From the NCBI GenBank assembly GCA_937919015.1, contig CALFPN010000083.1, forward strand, positions 1 to 8,357: 8,357 nucleotides of DNA. The letters run 5' to 3'. Both the position numbers and the translations under genes were made by a program. Below, one piece after another: positions 1 to 6,067 of the stretch. Position 1 is the first letter of the stretch. Each line of letters begins with the position of its first letter. Under the pieces are notes generated by a model. The model worked only from the letters and a program-made list of their open reading frames with translations, had not been told where the DNA came from and ran no database searches. Source of the stretch: an uncultured Clostridia bacterium. GTDB taxonomy: Bacteria; Bacillota; Clostridia; Lachnospirales; Anaerotignaceae.

Positions 1-89
1 CTATGCGTGATCTGGCAACAGCCTTGGGCGTGACAGATATCACATGGGATAGTGCCACAAGAACAGCCACACTGAACGGCAATCAGTAA
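1..89 (+). CDS. C-terminal end of a stalk-domain (copper amine oxidase N-like) protein, partial
   Basis: Reading from base 3, an open frame gives 28 residues, including RDLATALGV and ITWDSATRTATLNG, then TAA at 87-89. This matches the end of the copper amine oxidase N-terminal-like repeat (PF07833), whose usual pattern is a PLR-x-ALG stretch, then a V-x-W-D Trp-Asp motif and a T-R-T-V-T-L strand. In Clostridia this domain typically lies on secreted or surface proteins, often C-terminal to catalytic or adhesive domains. The rest of the protein is outside the window, so its overall function cannot be stated. The frame is open to the left edge. It ends about 65 bases before a hairpin terminator and converges with guaA. 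The domain assignment rests on a short stretch and is fair rather than certain. Confidence 0.6.
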   Translation, partial: MRDLATALGVTDITWDSATRTATLNGNQ

Positions 90-153
90 AAGAAATAAAC
101 CATAGAAATGAATGAAGTTACCTCTAAAATTTCATATAATCATAGAAATAAAA

Positions 154-188
154 ATCCCCGAAGGAAATCCTTCGGGGATAATTTTTAT
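154..188. terminator. Bidirectional intrinsic terminator between convergent genes
   Basis: The arms 154-165 (ATCCCCGAAGGA) and 168-179 are exact reverse complements, giving an 11-12 bp GC-containing stem with a tiny A-rich loop. On the + strand it is followed by AATTTTTAT. On the minus strand it is followed by TTTTATTTC, the complement of 146-153. It lies between the stop of the left-edge gene (87-89) and the stop of guaA (211-213), so it probably ends both transcripts. Confidence 0.85.
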
Positions 189-210
189 GCACATGTTTTT
201 CGACGAGAAA

Positions 211-1500
211 TTATTCCCATTCGGTTGTGCCTGTAGGCTTGGGAGTCAGGTCGAAAAGAACGCGGTTTACGCCTTTCACTTCGTTTGTGATACGAGCTGT
301 AATGTGCTGCAGCAGATCGAAAGGTACATTTTCAACTGTTGCTGTCATGGCATCTACTGTGTTTACGGCACGGATGATTACGCACCATTCATCTGCACGT
401 TTGTTATCACGAACACCAACGGATTTGATATCGGGGATCGCTGTGAAGTACTGCCATACTTTGCCTTCCAGACCGTTTTTCGCAAATTCTTCACGCAGGA
501 TTGCATCGGATTCACGAACAGCTTCCAGTCTGTCTCTTGTGATTGCACCCAGACAACGAACACCCAGACCAGGGCCGGGGAAGGGCTGTCTGTAAACCAT
601 ACCGTCAGGCAGACCCAGTGCTTTACCAACGGCACGCACTTCGTCCTTAAACAGCATTTTCAGAGGCTCTACAAGTTCGAACTGCAGGTCTTCGGGGAGC
701 CCCCCTACGTTGTGGTGAGATTTTACTGCTTTTACTGTTTTTGTACCGGATTCGATGATATCGGGGTAGATGGTACCCTGACCCAGGAATTCGATGCCTT
801 CCAGTTTTCTTGCTTCTTCCTCGAATACGCGGATGAATTCTGCGCCGATCACTTTACGTTTTGTTTCGGGATCGGAAACGCCTGCCAGTTTGTCCAGGAA
901 ACGGTCAACGGCATCCACATATACTAGATTTGCATCCATTTCGTCACGGAATACACGAACAACTTCTTCAGGTTCGCCTTTACGCAGCAGACCGTGGTTT
1001 ACATGTACGCATGTCAGCTGTTTGCCGATGGCGCGGATCAGCAGGGCTGCTACTACGGAAGAGTCAACACCGCCGGACAGAGCCAGCAGGACTTTTTTGT
1101 CACCGATCTGACGTTTCATCAGTTCTACCTGATCATCAATGAAGTTTTCAATGGTCCAGTTTTTTTCAGCTTTACATTCATCGAATACGAATGCGCTCAG
1201 AACAGCTGCTCTTTCTGCATCATCTGCAGGGAAAGCCGCGCCGCCTTTGTGATCAGCCTTCAGGATGGGGAAACCTGCGTTGTAAACTGCTTCGGAAGCA
1301 TCGATTTCCACGCCGTCAACCACGCGGTTTACGCCGCCGTTTAAAATGATGCCTTTTACGCCGGGCAGTGCTGCCAGTTCTTCTGCTGTGATGTCATGAG
1401 GGTGGATTTCTGTGTAAACACCCATCGCACGGATCTCACGGGCAATCTTGGGATTTTCTTCGCTGCCCAGGTCCAGAATCAAAATCATATCCTGTTTCAT
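211..1500 (-). CDS. guaA: GMP synthase with a gutted glutaminase domain
   Basis: GuaA converts XMP, ATP and an ammonia source to GMP, the last step of guanine nucleotide synthesis in the cytoplasm. The ATP pyrophosphatase part is complete: PP-loop SGGVDS at residues 142-147, LGQGTIYPD near 239-247, the KSHHNVGGLP segment at 260-269, PFPGPGLGVR at 306-315, and a dimerisation domain ending in the family-typical KPTGTTEWE. The protein is 429 aa, against about 510-525 for a usual two-domain GuaA. The missing part lies in the N-terminal class I glutamine amidotransferase domain. Residues 5-80 align by eye with its start (ILDLGSEEN, then IILNGG), but after GFPIL at 77-81 the text passes through a short linker straight to the domain's end (FVFDECKAEKNWTIENF, 104-120). 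The G-x-C-Y-G-x-Q nucleophile motif and the H-x-E pair are absent. Start: ATG at 1500 with GGGAGG five bases upstream. The frame is uninterrupted, so this is an internal deletion, not a frameshift. Identity is certain. The ammonia source is inferred. Confidence 0.95.
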   Translation of the reverse strand: MKQDMILILDLGSEENPKIAREIRAMGVYTEIHPHDITAEELAALPGVKGIILNGGVNRVVDGVEIDASEAVYNAGFPILKADHKGGAAFPADDAERAAVLSAFVFDECKAEKNWTIENFIDDQVELMKRQIGDKKVLLALSGGVDSSVVAALLIRAIGKQLTCVHVNHGLLRKGEPEEVVRVFRDEMDANLVYVDAVDRFLDKLAGVSDPETKRKVIGAEFIRVFEEEARKLEGIEFLGQGTIYPDIIESGTKTVKAVKSHHNVGGLPEDLQFELVEPLKMLFKDEVRAVGKALGLPDGMVYRQPFPGPGLGVRCLGAITRDRLEAVRESDAILREEFAKNGLEGKVWQYFTAIPDIKSVGVRDNKRADEWCVIIRAVNTVDAMTATVENVPFDLLQHITARITNEVKGVNRVLFDLTPKPTGTTEWE

Positions 1501-1586
1501 AGGTACCTCCCGTTTTTTTATAAAAAATAAAATTTGGTAGTGCTAATTGAATTGATAATTTATTTTACCACAGCAAAAAGCAGAGT

Positions 1587-1615
1587 AAAATAGAATTTTG
1601 CATTTTTTTGTCCAA
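1587..1615 (-). promoter_or_regulatory. Probable sigma-A promoter of guaA
   Basis: On the minus strand, TTGGAC (1610-1615) and TATTTT (1587-1592) are separated by exactly 17 bases. Transcription would start near 1580, leaving an AT-rich leader of about 80 nt before the guaA ATG. I see no purine riboswitch fold or convincing PurR box in that leader. Its only notable features are a TTTTTTATAAAAAA palindrome next to the ribosome binding site and AT-rich repeats. Confidence 0.6.
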
Positions 1616-1638
1616 AGTGAATAAAAATTCCGAGGAAC

Positions 1639-1670
1639 AGCGATAAGAAAAACTTATCGCTTTTTTGTTT
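1639..1670 (+). terminator. Terminator-like hairpin, best oriented to the + strand
   Basis: Arms 1639-1647 (AGCGATAAG) and 1653-1661 (CTTATCGCT) pair perfectly around an AAAAA loop. On the + strand the stem runs straight into TTTTTGTTT, the classic intrinsic form. On the minus strand the stem follows an A-tract, but the nearest U-run comes only about 11 bases later. It sits 26 bases beyond the stop of the P1 hydrolase, so it may still end that transcript, less efficiently. No + strand gene is visible immediately upstream. Confidence 0.6.
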
Positions 1671-1686
1671 GCTCTAAGAAATATGA

Positions 1687-2616
1687 TTATTTTGCGGCTC
1701 TTACTGCGCGCAGAACTGCCTGCTCGGTGGCCTTTGCTGCAAGGATGCCCACCACATCCACAGGGGCTGTGGGTAATTCGATCTCTCCTGTAGAAAGGCA
1801 GAAGAGGGTATCCCCGTCCAGAGTGGTATGGATGGGGCGGATGCATCTTGCCAGACCATCATGGGCCATGCCGGCCACCTTTTTGGCCTGTGCCTTGGTC
1901 AGTTTCACGTTGGTGGCAATGATGCCGATGGTGGTATTTTTCCCGCCAAAGGAAAGGCTTTCAGCCATTTGGATGACCCCTTCCTCCGCAGAGATGAAAT
2001 GGCCCTCATCGTCCTTTGTGCCGGCAATGATCTTCCCGTTTTCGTATACATCCCCGAAGGCGTTCACAGCAATGAGAGCCGCCACGCGGATGCCGTTTTC
2101 CGTTGCTTCACACCAGCTGCCGATGCCGCTGTTGGTGCAGTGTTCCATGCCCCGCAGCTTGCCTACCGTTGCGCCGCAGCCTGCGCCATGGTCGCCTTCC
2201 AAAAGGATGGAATCGGAAGCATTCTCACAGGCCTGTCTGCCCATGGATTTATCGGGACGTGTGAAGGGGTCCCCATAGCCCAGATCGAACAGGACGGCAG
2301 CGGGCACGATGGGCACCTTCGTCACGCCTACATCAAAGCCGATGTTTTTTTCCTCCAGCCAGTCCATGACGCCGCTGGCCGCTTCCAGACCGAAGGCAGA
2401 ACCGCCGGAAAGTACCACGGCCTGTACCTTTTCCATGGCATTGACGGGGTCTAAAAGGTCTGTTTCCCTTGTGCCGGGAGCCGCCCCGCGGACATCCACA
2501 CCGCAGACGGCACCTTCTTCCGCCAGCACCACGGTGACCCCTGTTTTTGCTGCGGCATTTTCCGCCTGACCGACCTTTAAACCTTTTATATCAAGGATAT
2601 TTCTTTTCAGTTCCAT
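1687..2616 (-). CDS. P1/S58 family self-processing N-terminal-nucleophile hydrolase (DmpA/NylC-like)
   Basis: The 309 aa product has the hallmarks of the P1 (DmpA, MEROPS S58) family of aminopeptidases, D-esterases and amide hydrolases: GGSAFGLEAASGV at 71-83, GCGATVGK at 147-153, AVNAFGD at 183-189, and IATNVKLTKAQ followed by IRPIHTTLDGDTLF at 259-272. Family members cut themselves once and use the newly exposed Ser or Thr as nucleophile. Here GGKN/TTIG points to cleavage between Asn227 and Thr228, as in NylC nylon-oligomer hydrolases. Asp267 and Asp269 of the DGD motif lie 39 and 41 residues after Thr228, the spacing I recall for NylC. No signal peptide is seen, so it is probably cytoplasmic. 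Start: ATG at 2616, preceded by AAGGAAGGAG about 9 bases upstream. An open frame continues upstream but crosses the promoter and runs antisense to murA, so it is not coding. The natural substrate cannot be read from the sequence; small peptides or amides are likely. Confidence 0.9.
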   Translation of the reverse strand: MELKRNILDIKGLKVGQAENAAAKTGVTVVLAEEGAVCGVDVRGAAPGTRETDLLDPVNAMEKVQAVVLSGGSAFGLEAASGVMDWLEEKNIGFDVGVTKVPIVPAAVLFDLGYGDPFTRPDKSMGRQACENASDSILLEGDHGAGCGATVGKLRGMEHCTNSGIGSWCEATENGIRVAALIAVNAFGDVYENGKIIAGTKDDEGHFISAEEGVIQMAESLSFGGKNTTIGIIATNVKLTKAQAKKVAGMAHDGLARCIRPIHTTLDGDTLFCLSTGEIELPTAPVDVVGILAAKATEQAVLRAVRAAK

Positions 2617-2656
2617 TTGAAACCGCTCCTTCCTTAGTATCGTTTCTTCTTTTTTT

Positions 2657-2685
2657 AATATACCGTTTTCGATTCTTTTTGTCCA
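2657..2685 (-). promoter_or_regulatory. Probable promoter of the P1 hydrolase gene
   Basis: On the minus strand, TGGACA (2680-2685) and TATATT (2657-2662), each one mismatch from consensus, are separated by 17 bases. Transcription would start about 35 bases before the ATG at 2616. The -35 region (CTGGACAAAAA) resembles that of guaA (TTGGACAAAAA). Confidence 0.65.
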
Positions 2686-2709
2686 GAAAAAGTCCACGCA
2701 CCAGAAAAA

Positions 2710-2737
2710 TTGTCCGCCGATAAAATAACGGTAAGAT
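2710..2737 (+). promoter_or_regulatory. Possible promoter of the murA-divIB-DUF881-sbp cluster
   Basis: TTGTCC (2710-2715) and TAAGAT (2732-2737) are spaced by 16 bases on the + strand. This would give a leader of about 20 nt carrying the murA ribosome binding site GGAGGGG (2753-2759). It matches consensus less well than the divergent promoter at 2657-2685. An overlapping TAAAAT at 2721-2726 has no good -35 partner. Confidence 0.4.
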
Positions 2738-2764
2738 TCTATTTTTTGATGCGGAGGGGAAAGC

Positions 2765-4063
2765 ATGGGGACATATATCGTGCGGGGCGGGAGAAGGATC
2801 GAGGGGGAATTTGCTGTCCGCGGCAGCAAAAACGGCACCTTGCCCATACTGGCGGCCTGTATCCTGGCGGAGGATGAGGTGGTGCTGGAAAACATTCCCC
2901 TGATCAAAGATGTGCTGCAGACCCTTGAGATTTTACAGGAGCTGGGCTGCAGGGTGGAACGGACGGGGCGGACTGTTGTCATTGACAGCCGCCACCTTTC
3001 CGTGACAGAGATCGGCAGTGAAACCGTAGGGAAAATGCGGTCTTCCATTTTATTTCTGGGGGCCTTGCTGGGCAGAGAAAAGCGGGCGAAGCTGGCCTAT
3101 CCCGGGGGATGCGCCATCGGAAAGCGGCCCATTGACCTACACTTGGATTCTTTTCGGCGCATGGGCGTGACCATAGCGGGAGAGCATTGCATGCTGGACT
3201 GCAGGGCAGACCGTATCTGCGGCAGTCAGATCCATCTGCCTATCCCCAGCGTAGGGGCCACGGAAAATATCCTTCTGCTGGCGGCAAAGGCGGAAGGGGT
3301 CACGGTTATCCAGAATGCCGCCCGTGAACCGGAGATCGTGGCTTTGGCGCGGTTTCTGCGGGCCATGGGGGCGGAAATCTACGGCGAAGGCACCTCCAGC
3401 ATTCTGGTGGAAGGGGTATCGCGCCTCCACGGCGCAGTGTTTTCCATTCCTGCCGACCGCATCGAAGGGGGGACATTCCTCTGCGCCGCCGCCATGACAG
3501 GAGGCGAACTGCGGCTGCGGGGATTGGAACGGGAACAGATGGGGGCGGTGCTGGAAGTGCTGCGAACCATAGGCTGCCGTTTTCTCTGGGAGGACAGTGA
3601 TCTCCTCTGGATGCGTCCGCCGAAGAAGCTGCGGTCGGATTTTACCATCGTCACAGGGCCTTTTCCCGCCTTTCCCACGGATATGCAGCCTTTGGTCATG
3701 AGTTTATTGACATTGGCAAAAGGAAGTTGTATGATTAGCGAAACGGTGTTCGAAGCCCGCTTTTCTCAGGCTGCGGAACTTTGTCGGATGGGGGCGGATA
3801 TTGCCGTTTCCGGCCGAAATGCCTGTGTCCGCGGCGTAGAAAAACTGCATGGTGCGGAGGTTTATGCCCATGACCTGCGGTGCGGTGCAGCCCTTCTTGT
3901 GGCGGCTTTGGCGGCAGAAGGGGAAAGTTTTGTCCATGGCTCACAGTATATTGAGCGGGGCTATGAAAAAATAGAGGACGCCTTTTCTTTTTTGGGCGGT
4001 GTCATCAGCCTGCAGGAAGAAAGGAATTTTTATGTTCAGAAAGAAATCGAAAAAAGCGAATAA
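2765..4063 (+). CDS. murA: UDP-N-acetylglucosamine 1-carboxyvinyltransferase
   Basis: MurA transfers enolpyruvate from PEP to UDP-GlcNAc, the first committed step of peptidoglycan precursor synthesis in the cytoplasm. It has the two-lobed EPSP synthase-like fold. Visible functional residues are Lys22-Asn23 in SKNGTLPIL, Arg92, the PEP-binding and fosfomycin-reactive Cys116 in YPGGCAIGKRP, Asp306 in PTDMQ, Arg372 in DLRCGAAL, and Arg398 in ERGYEKIED. Cys rather than Asp at 116 predicts fosfomycin sensitivity. Length (432 aa) is normal. Several usually constant positions differ: SKNG rather than SKNA, GKRP rather than G-A/S-RP, and FEARF rather than FENRF. This could make it one of the two MurA paralogues common in Bacillota. 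Start: ATG at 2765 after GGAGGGG. It is the first gene of the division cluster and its end overlaps divIB by 32 bases. The gene is notably rich in GGG and CGG codons. Confidence 0.93.
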   Translation: MGTYIVRGGRRIEGEFAVRGSKNGTLPILAACILAEDEVVLENIPLIKDVLQTLEILQELGCRVERTGRTVVIDSRHLSVTEIGSETVGKMRSSILFLGALLGREKRAKLAYPGGCAIGKRPIDLHLDSFRRMGVTIAGEHCMLDCRADRICGSQIHLPIPSVGATENILLLAAKAEGVTVIQNAAREPEIVALARFLRAMGAEIYGEGTSSILVEGVSRLHGAVFSIPADRIEGGTFLCAAAMTGGELRLRGLEREQMGAVLEVLRTIGCRFLWEDSDLLWMRPPKKLRSDFTIVTGPFPAFPTDMQPLVMSLLTLAKGSCMISETVFEARFSQAAELCRMGADIAVSGRNACVRGVEKLHGAEVYAHDLRCGAALLVAALAAEGESFVHGSQYIERGYEKIEDAFSFLGGVISLQEERNFYVQKEIEKSE

Positions 4064-4850
4064 ACAAAACGAATTGTTCGATATCGACCTGATGGAAGAA
4101 CTGGAATATTACCAAAAATCCAAGCCAAAAAAGAAGATTGACCAGCGGGTCATCATCGGTGTGGCCTTTGGTCTGGTGGTCATCATCGGGCTCTTGCTTT
4201 CGCCTATTTTTGCTTTGAAAAATATCGCAGCGGAAGGGGCAAGTCATTATTCCACGGCGGAGCTGTGCGAAAAGATCGGTCTTTCCAAAGGAGATAATAT
4301 CCTCTTTTTCGGCAAGGGCAGAGCAGCAAAGACGCTGGAGGAAGATCCTTATATTGCTGATGCGAAGCTTTCTATGCGCCTGCCCGATACCATCGTTATC
4401 GAAGTGAAGGAAAGAAAGGTCAGAGGGTATGTGCCCTATATGGGCTCTTACCTTTACATAGATGAAGCTGGGCGCGTGCTGGATGTGCAGGAGGCCTGCA
4501 GAGAGGCATTGCCTGTGGTGAAGGGGCTTGCCTTCGGCAATTTTACCTTGGGGGAAGTGATTCCTGTGGAAAACCCGGAAGCATTGGATGTGGTGCTCTA
4601 TATCAGCCAGCTGATGGAAAAATATGAGCTGTTGGATCTGGTGGTGGAGATCGATGTTTCCAATCCAAAAAACATCCATGCCTATGTGAATCAGGTGGAG
4701 ATCATTTTGGGGGATATGGAAAACGGAGATACGAAAATCCGTTACATGGCAGAGATCATGAAAACCATTCCCAAGGAAGACCGCGGCACGCTGGATCTGA
4801 GCGAACTGGACAAGCCCAATGGAACCGTGGTGTTCCGCTATCTGACATAA
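4032..4850 (+). CDS. divIB: Cell division protein DivIB/FtsQ
   Basis: This 272 aa bitopic membrane protein is a DivIB/FtsQ-type divisome component, which in this family works with FtsL and DivIC to control septal peptidoglycan synthesis. It has a Lys-rich cytoplasmic tail (1-38), one membrane span (about 39-59, VIIGVAFGLVVIIGLLL), a POTRA domain right after it (about 61-128, from FALKNIAAEGA to VIEVKERK), and the FtsQ/DivIB beta domain (about 132-245, with YLYIDEAGRVL at 140-150). Start: ATG at 4032 with AAAGGAA 6 bases upstream. An in-frame GTG at 3999 is less likely because it adds 11 residues and lacks a good ribosome site. The start lies inside the last codons of murA, so the two are probably translationally coupled. 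Its place between murA and DUF881/sbp/ftsZ agrees with the assignment. Confidence 0.9.
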   Translation: MFRKKSKKANKQNELFDIDLMEELEYYQKSKPKKKIDQRVIIGVAFGLVVIIGLLLSPIFALKNIAAEGASHYSTAELCEKIGLSKGDNILFFGKGRAAKTLEEDPYIADAKLSMRLPDTIVIEVKERKVRGYVPYMGSYLYIDEAGRVLDVQEACREALPVVKGLAFGNFTLGEVIPVENPEALDVVLYISQLMEKYELLDLVVEIDVSNPKNIHAYVNQVEIILGDMENGDTKIRYMAEIMKTIPKEDRGTLDLSELDKPNGTVVFRYLT

Positions 4851-4887
4851 GTCAGCGTCTAAGGTTTCTTGATTTGAGGGATAAACT

Positions 4888-5568
4888 ATGATGAAAAAAC
4901 AATATTCCGCGGCCCTGACGGCCACCTGCGTCATCCTTGGGGTCATCATCGGGGTGCAGGTGAATACGGTGAAACAGCAGGGGATGACCACGGAAAATCA
5001 GAGACTTTCCGAAGCCATTCTTGCCCTGAATCAGATGCGGGCGGAGCGGGATGCGCTGCTGGAACAGAATAAAGCATTGGAAAAAAACGTAAAAGAGCAT
5101 CAGAATGGTATGCTTGACGCAGAAATGGAGCAGCTGCTTTCCTTTGCGGGGCTGACGGAGGTCAGCGGTCCGGGGGTCACGGTTACTATGTCCGACAGCA
5201 GCCATAGAGGCAGTGGGGATATGAACGCCTATCTCGTCCATGCGGAAGACCTGCTTTCTGTGGTCAATGAGCTGCACGGAGCGGGGGCGGAAGCCGTTTC
5301 CATCAACGGCCAGCGTATGGTGGGCAAAAGTGCCATTACCTGCGCCGGTTCCATCGTCATGGTCAATGGCGTGCGGGTAGCGGCTCCCTTTGAAATCAAG
5401 GCGGTGGGGGAAGCCGATGTGCTGGATGCGGCCCTGCATTTTCCTGGCGGCGTGGTGGATAATCTGGCTCCCTGGGGGATCGAGATCAGCGTTCGCAGGG
5501 AAGCGGCGGTGGTTGTGCCCGCCTATACCCAGACAGCATTGTTCCGGGCCACAGAAGAGGAGGAATAA
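4888..5568 (+). CDS. DUF881 family membrane-anchored protein (YlxW/YlxX-like)
   Basis: The 226 aa product belongs to DUF881 (PF05949), which in Bacillota usually sits between divIB and sbp. It has a short N-terminal membrane segment (about 8-24), a predicted coiled coil (about 35-72, ENQRLSEAILALNQMRAERD and on), and a DUF881 core (about 80-215). The core shows SGPGVTVTMSD (93-103), LLSVVNELHGAGAEAVSING (122-141) and AITCAGSIVMVNG (149-161). Most of it would lie outside the membrane on the extracytoplasmic side. The molecular role is not established; its constant location suggests a function in division or envelope biogenesis. Start: ATG at 4888 after GAGGG with a 7-base gap. A second ATG follows directly. 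It is 37 bases after divIB and 2 bases before sbp. Confidence 0.88.
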   Translation: MMKKQYSAALTATCVILGVIIGVQVNTVKQQGMTTENQRLSEAILALNQMRAERDALLEQNKALEKNVKEHQNGMLDAEMEQLLSFAGLTEVSGPGVTVTMSDSSHRGSGDMNAYLVHAEDLLSVVNELHGAGAEAVSINGQRMVGKSAITCAGSIVMVNGVRVAAPFEIKAVGEADVLDAALHFPGGVVDNLAPWGIEISVRREAAVVVPAYTQTALFRATEEEE

Positions 5569-5570
5569 CC

Positions 5571-5933
5571 ATGTTCATTGCATTGATCGGGCTTGTTGTT
5601 GGTATTGTCGTCGGCGTGATGAGCGGCTTTGTGTACCCTGCGGGCTTTTCCGCCTATGTTGCCATGGGGATTCTGGCCTGCATGGATTCTCTTTTGGGGG
5701 GTATTTACGCCAATATGCGGGAGGATTTCCGCTGGAAGGTTTTTGCCACAGGCTTTGCTACCAACGCCGTGCTGGCTATGGCTCTGATCTGGCTGGGCAA
5801 TCAGCTTTCCATCGACCTTTCCATTGCGGCCATCGTGGTTTATGGCTCCCGTATGTTCCATAACTGCAGCAATATCCGACACCTGCTGCTGAGCAGAAAA
5901 GAGGAAAAGACAGCTTCGGAAAGAGAAGTGTAA
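5571..5933 (+). CDS. sbp: Small basic membrane protein Sbp (DUF1290)
   Basis: This 120 aa protein matches the Sbp/DUF1290 (PF06947) family of small integral membrane proteins encoded beside ftsZ or ftsA in Bacillota. Hydrophobic stretches at about 2-23, 27-45 and 60-76, plus a shorter one near 80-92, suggest three to four spans. The central YVAMGILACMDSLLGGIYANM (29-49) and the RMFHNCSNIRHLL end (94-106) are family-like. The tail is charged (RKEEKTASEREV). Its function is unknown. Start: ATG at 5571, with GAGGAGG inside the last codons of the DUF881 gene, so the two are very likely co-translated. No ftsA follows; the next gene is ftsZ after a 134-base gap. Confidence 0.9.
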   Translation: MFIALIGLVVGIVVGVMSGFVYPAGFSAYVAMGILACMDSLLGGIYANMREDFRWKVFATGFATNAVLAMALIWLGNQLSIDLSIAAIVVYGSRMFHNCSNIRHLLLSRKEEKTASEREV

Positions 5934-5951
5934 ATTTTATAAAATATTTCG

Positions 5952-6013
5952 GAAAAAACACAAAATTTTATGCAGAAAACTTGTAATTTTCTATGGAAAT
6001 CCCGTGTTTTTTC
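5952..6013. repeat. Nested inverted repeats over the ftsZ promoter
   Basis: GAAAAAACAC (5952-5961) is repeated exactly as its reverse complement at 6004-6013, inside the spacer of the ftsZ promoter. Within it, AGAAAA (5974-5979) and TTTTCT (5987-5992) form a second, shorter inverted pair. The region is AT-rich, so some symmetry is expected by chance. A regulatory role is only a possibility. Confidence 0.35.
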
Positions 6014-6022
6014 GTGTATAAT
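5994..6022 (+). promoter_or_regulatory. Probable ftsZ promoter
   Basis: A perfect TATAAT (6017-6022), overlapped by a second TATAAT (6022-6027), lies 17 bases after a weaker -35 TGGAAA (5994-5999). Transcription would start near 6029, with a leader of about 40 nt carrying AGGAGGAG (6052-6059). This gives ftsZ expression independent of the murA cluster. Confidence 0.7.
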
Positions 6023-6067
6023 ATAATTTGATAAATTTTTGGAATGAACCTAGGAGGAGATACTATC

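Noticed and set aside
101..149. Direct repeat CATAGAAAT at 101-109 and 141-149
   Set aside because: Only nine AT-rich bases, easily expected by chance, with no further repeat structure.
112..927. Long + strand open frame (271 codons) opposite guaA
   Set aside because: It is antisense to a clear guaA, has a Cys/Phe-rich composition typical of a complement-strand shadow, and has no ribosome site.
1501..1586. Purine-responsive leader (riboswitch or PurR box) for guaA
   Set aside because: The leader is AT-rich, short, and shows no conserved purine aptamer core or PurR box.
2617..3048. Upstream extension of the P1 hydrolase frame
   Set aside because: It crosses the divergent promoters and runs antisense to murA. 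The start at 2616 has a strong ribosome site and begins the conserved domain.
3999..4031. GTG start 11 codons upstream of divIB
   Set aside because: The ATG at 4032 has AAAGGAA at proper spacing and gives the usual short Lys-rich cytoplasmic tail.
4005..4991. Minus-strand open frame of 328 codons opposite divIB and the DUF881 gene
   Set aside because: His/Phe/Ile-rich shadow of two well-supported + strand genes, without a ribosome site or recognisable domain.
6044..6067. ATG start 8 codons upstream of ftsZ
   Set aside because: The AGGAGGAG ribosome site lies after this ATG and is properly spaced to the ATG at 6068.
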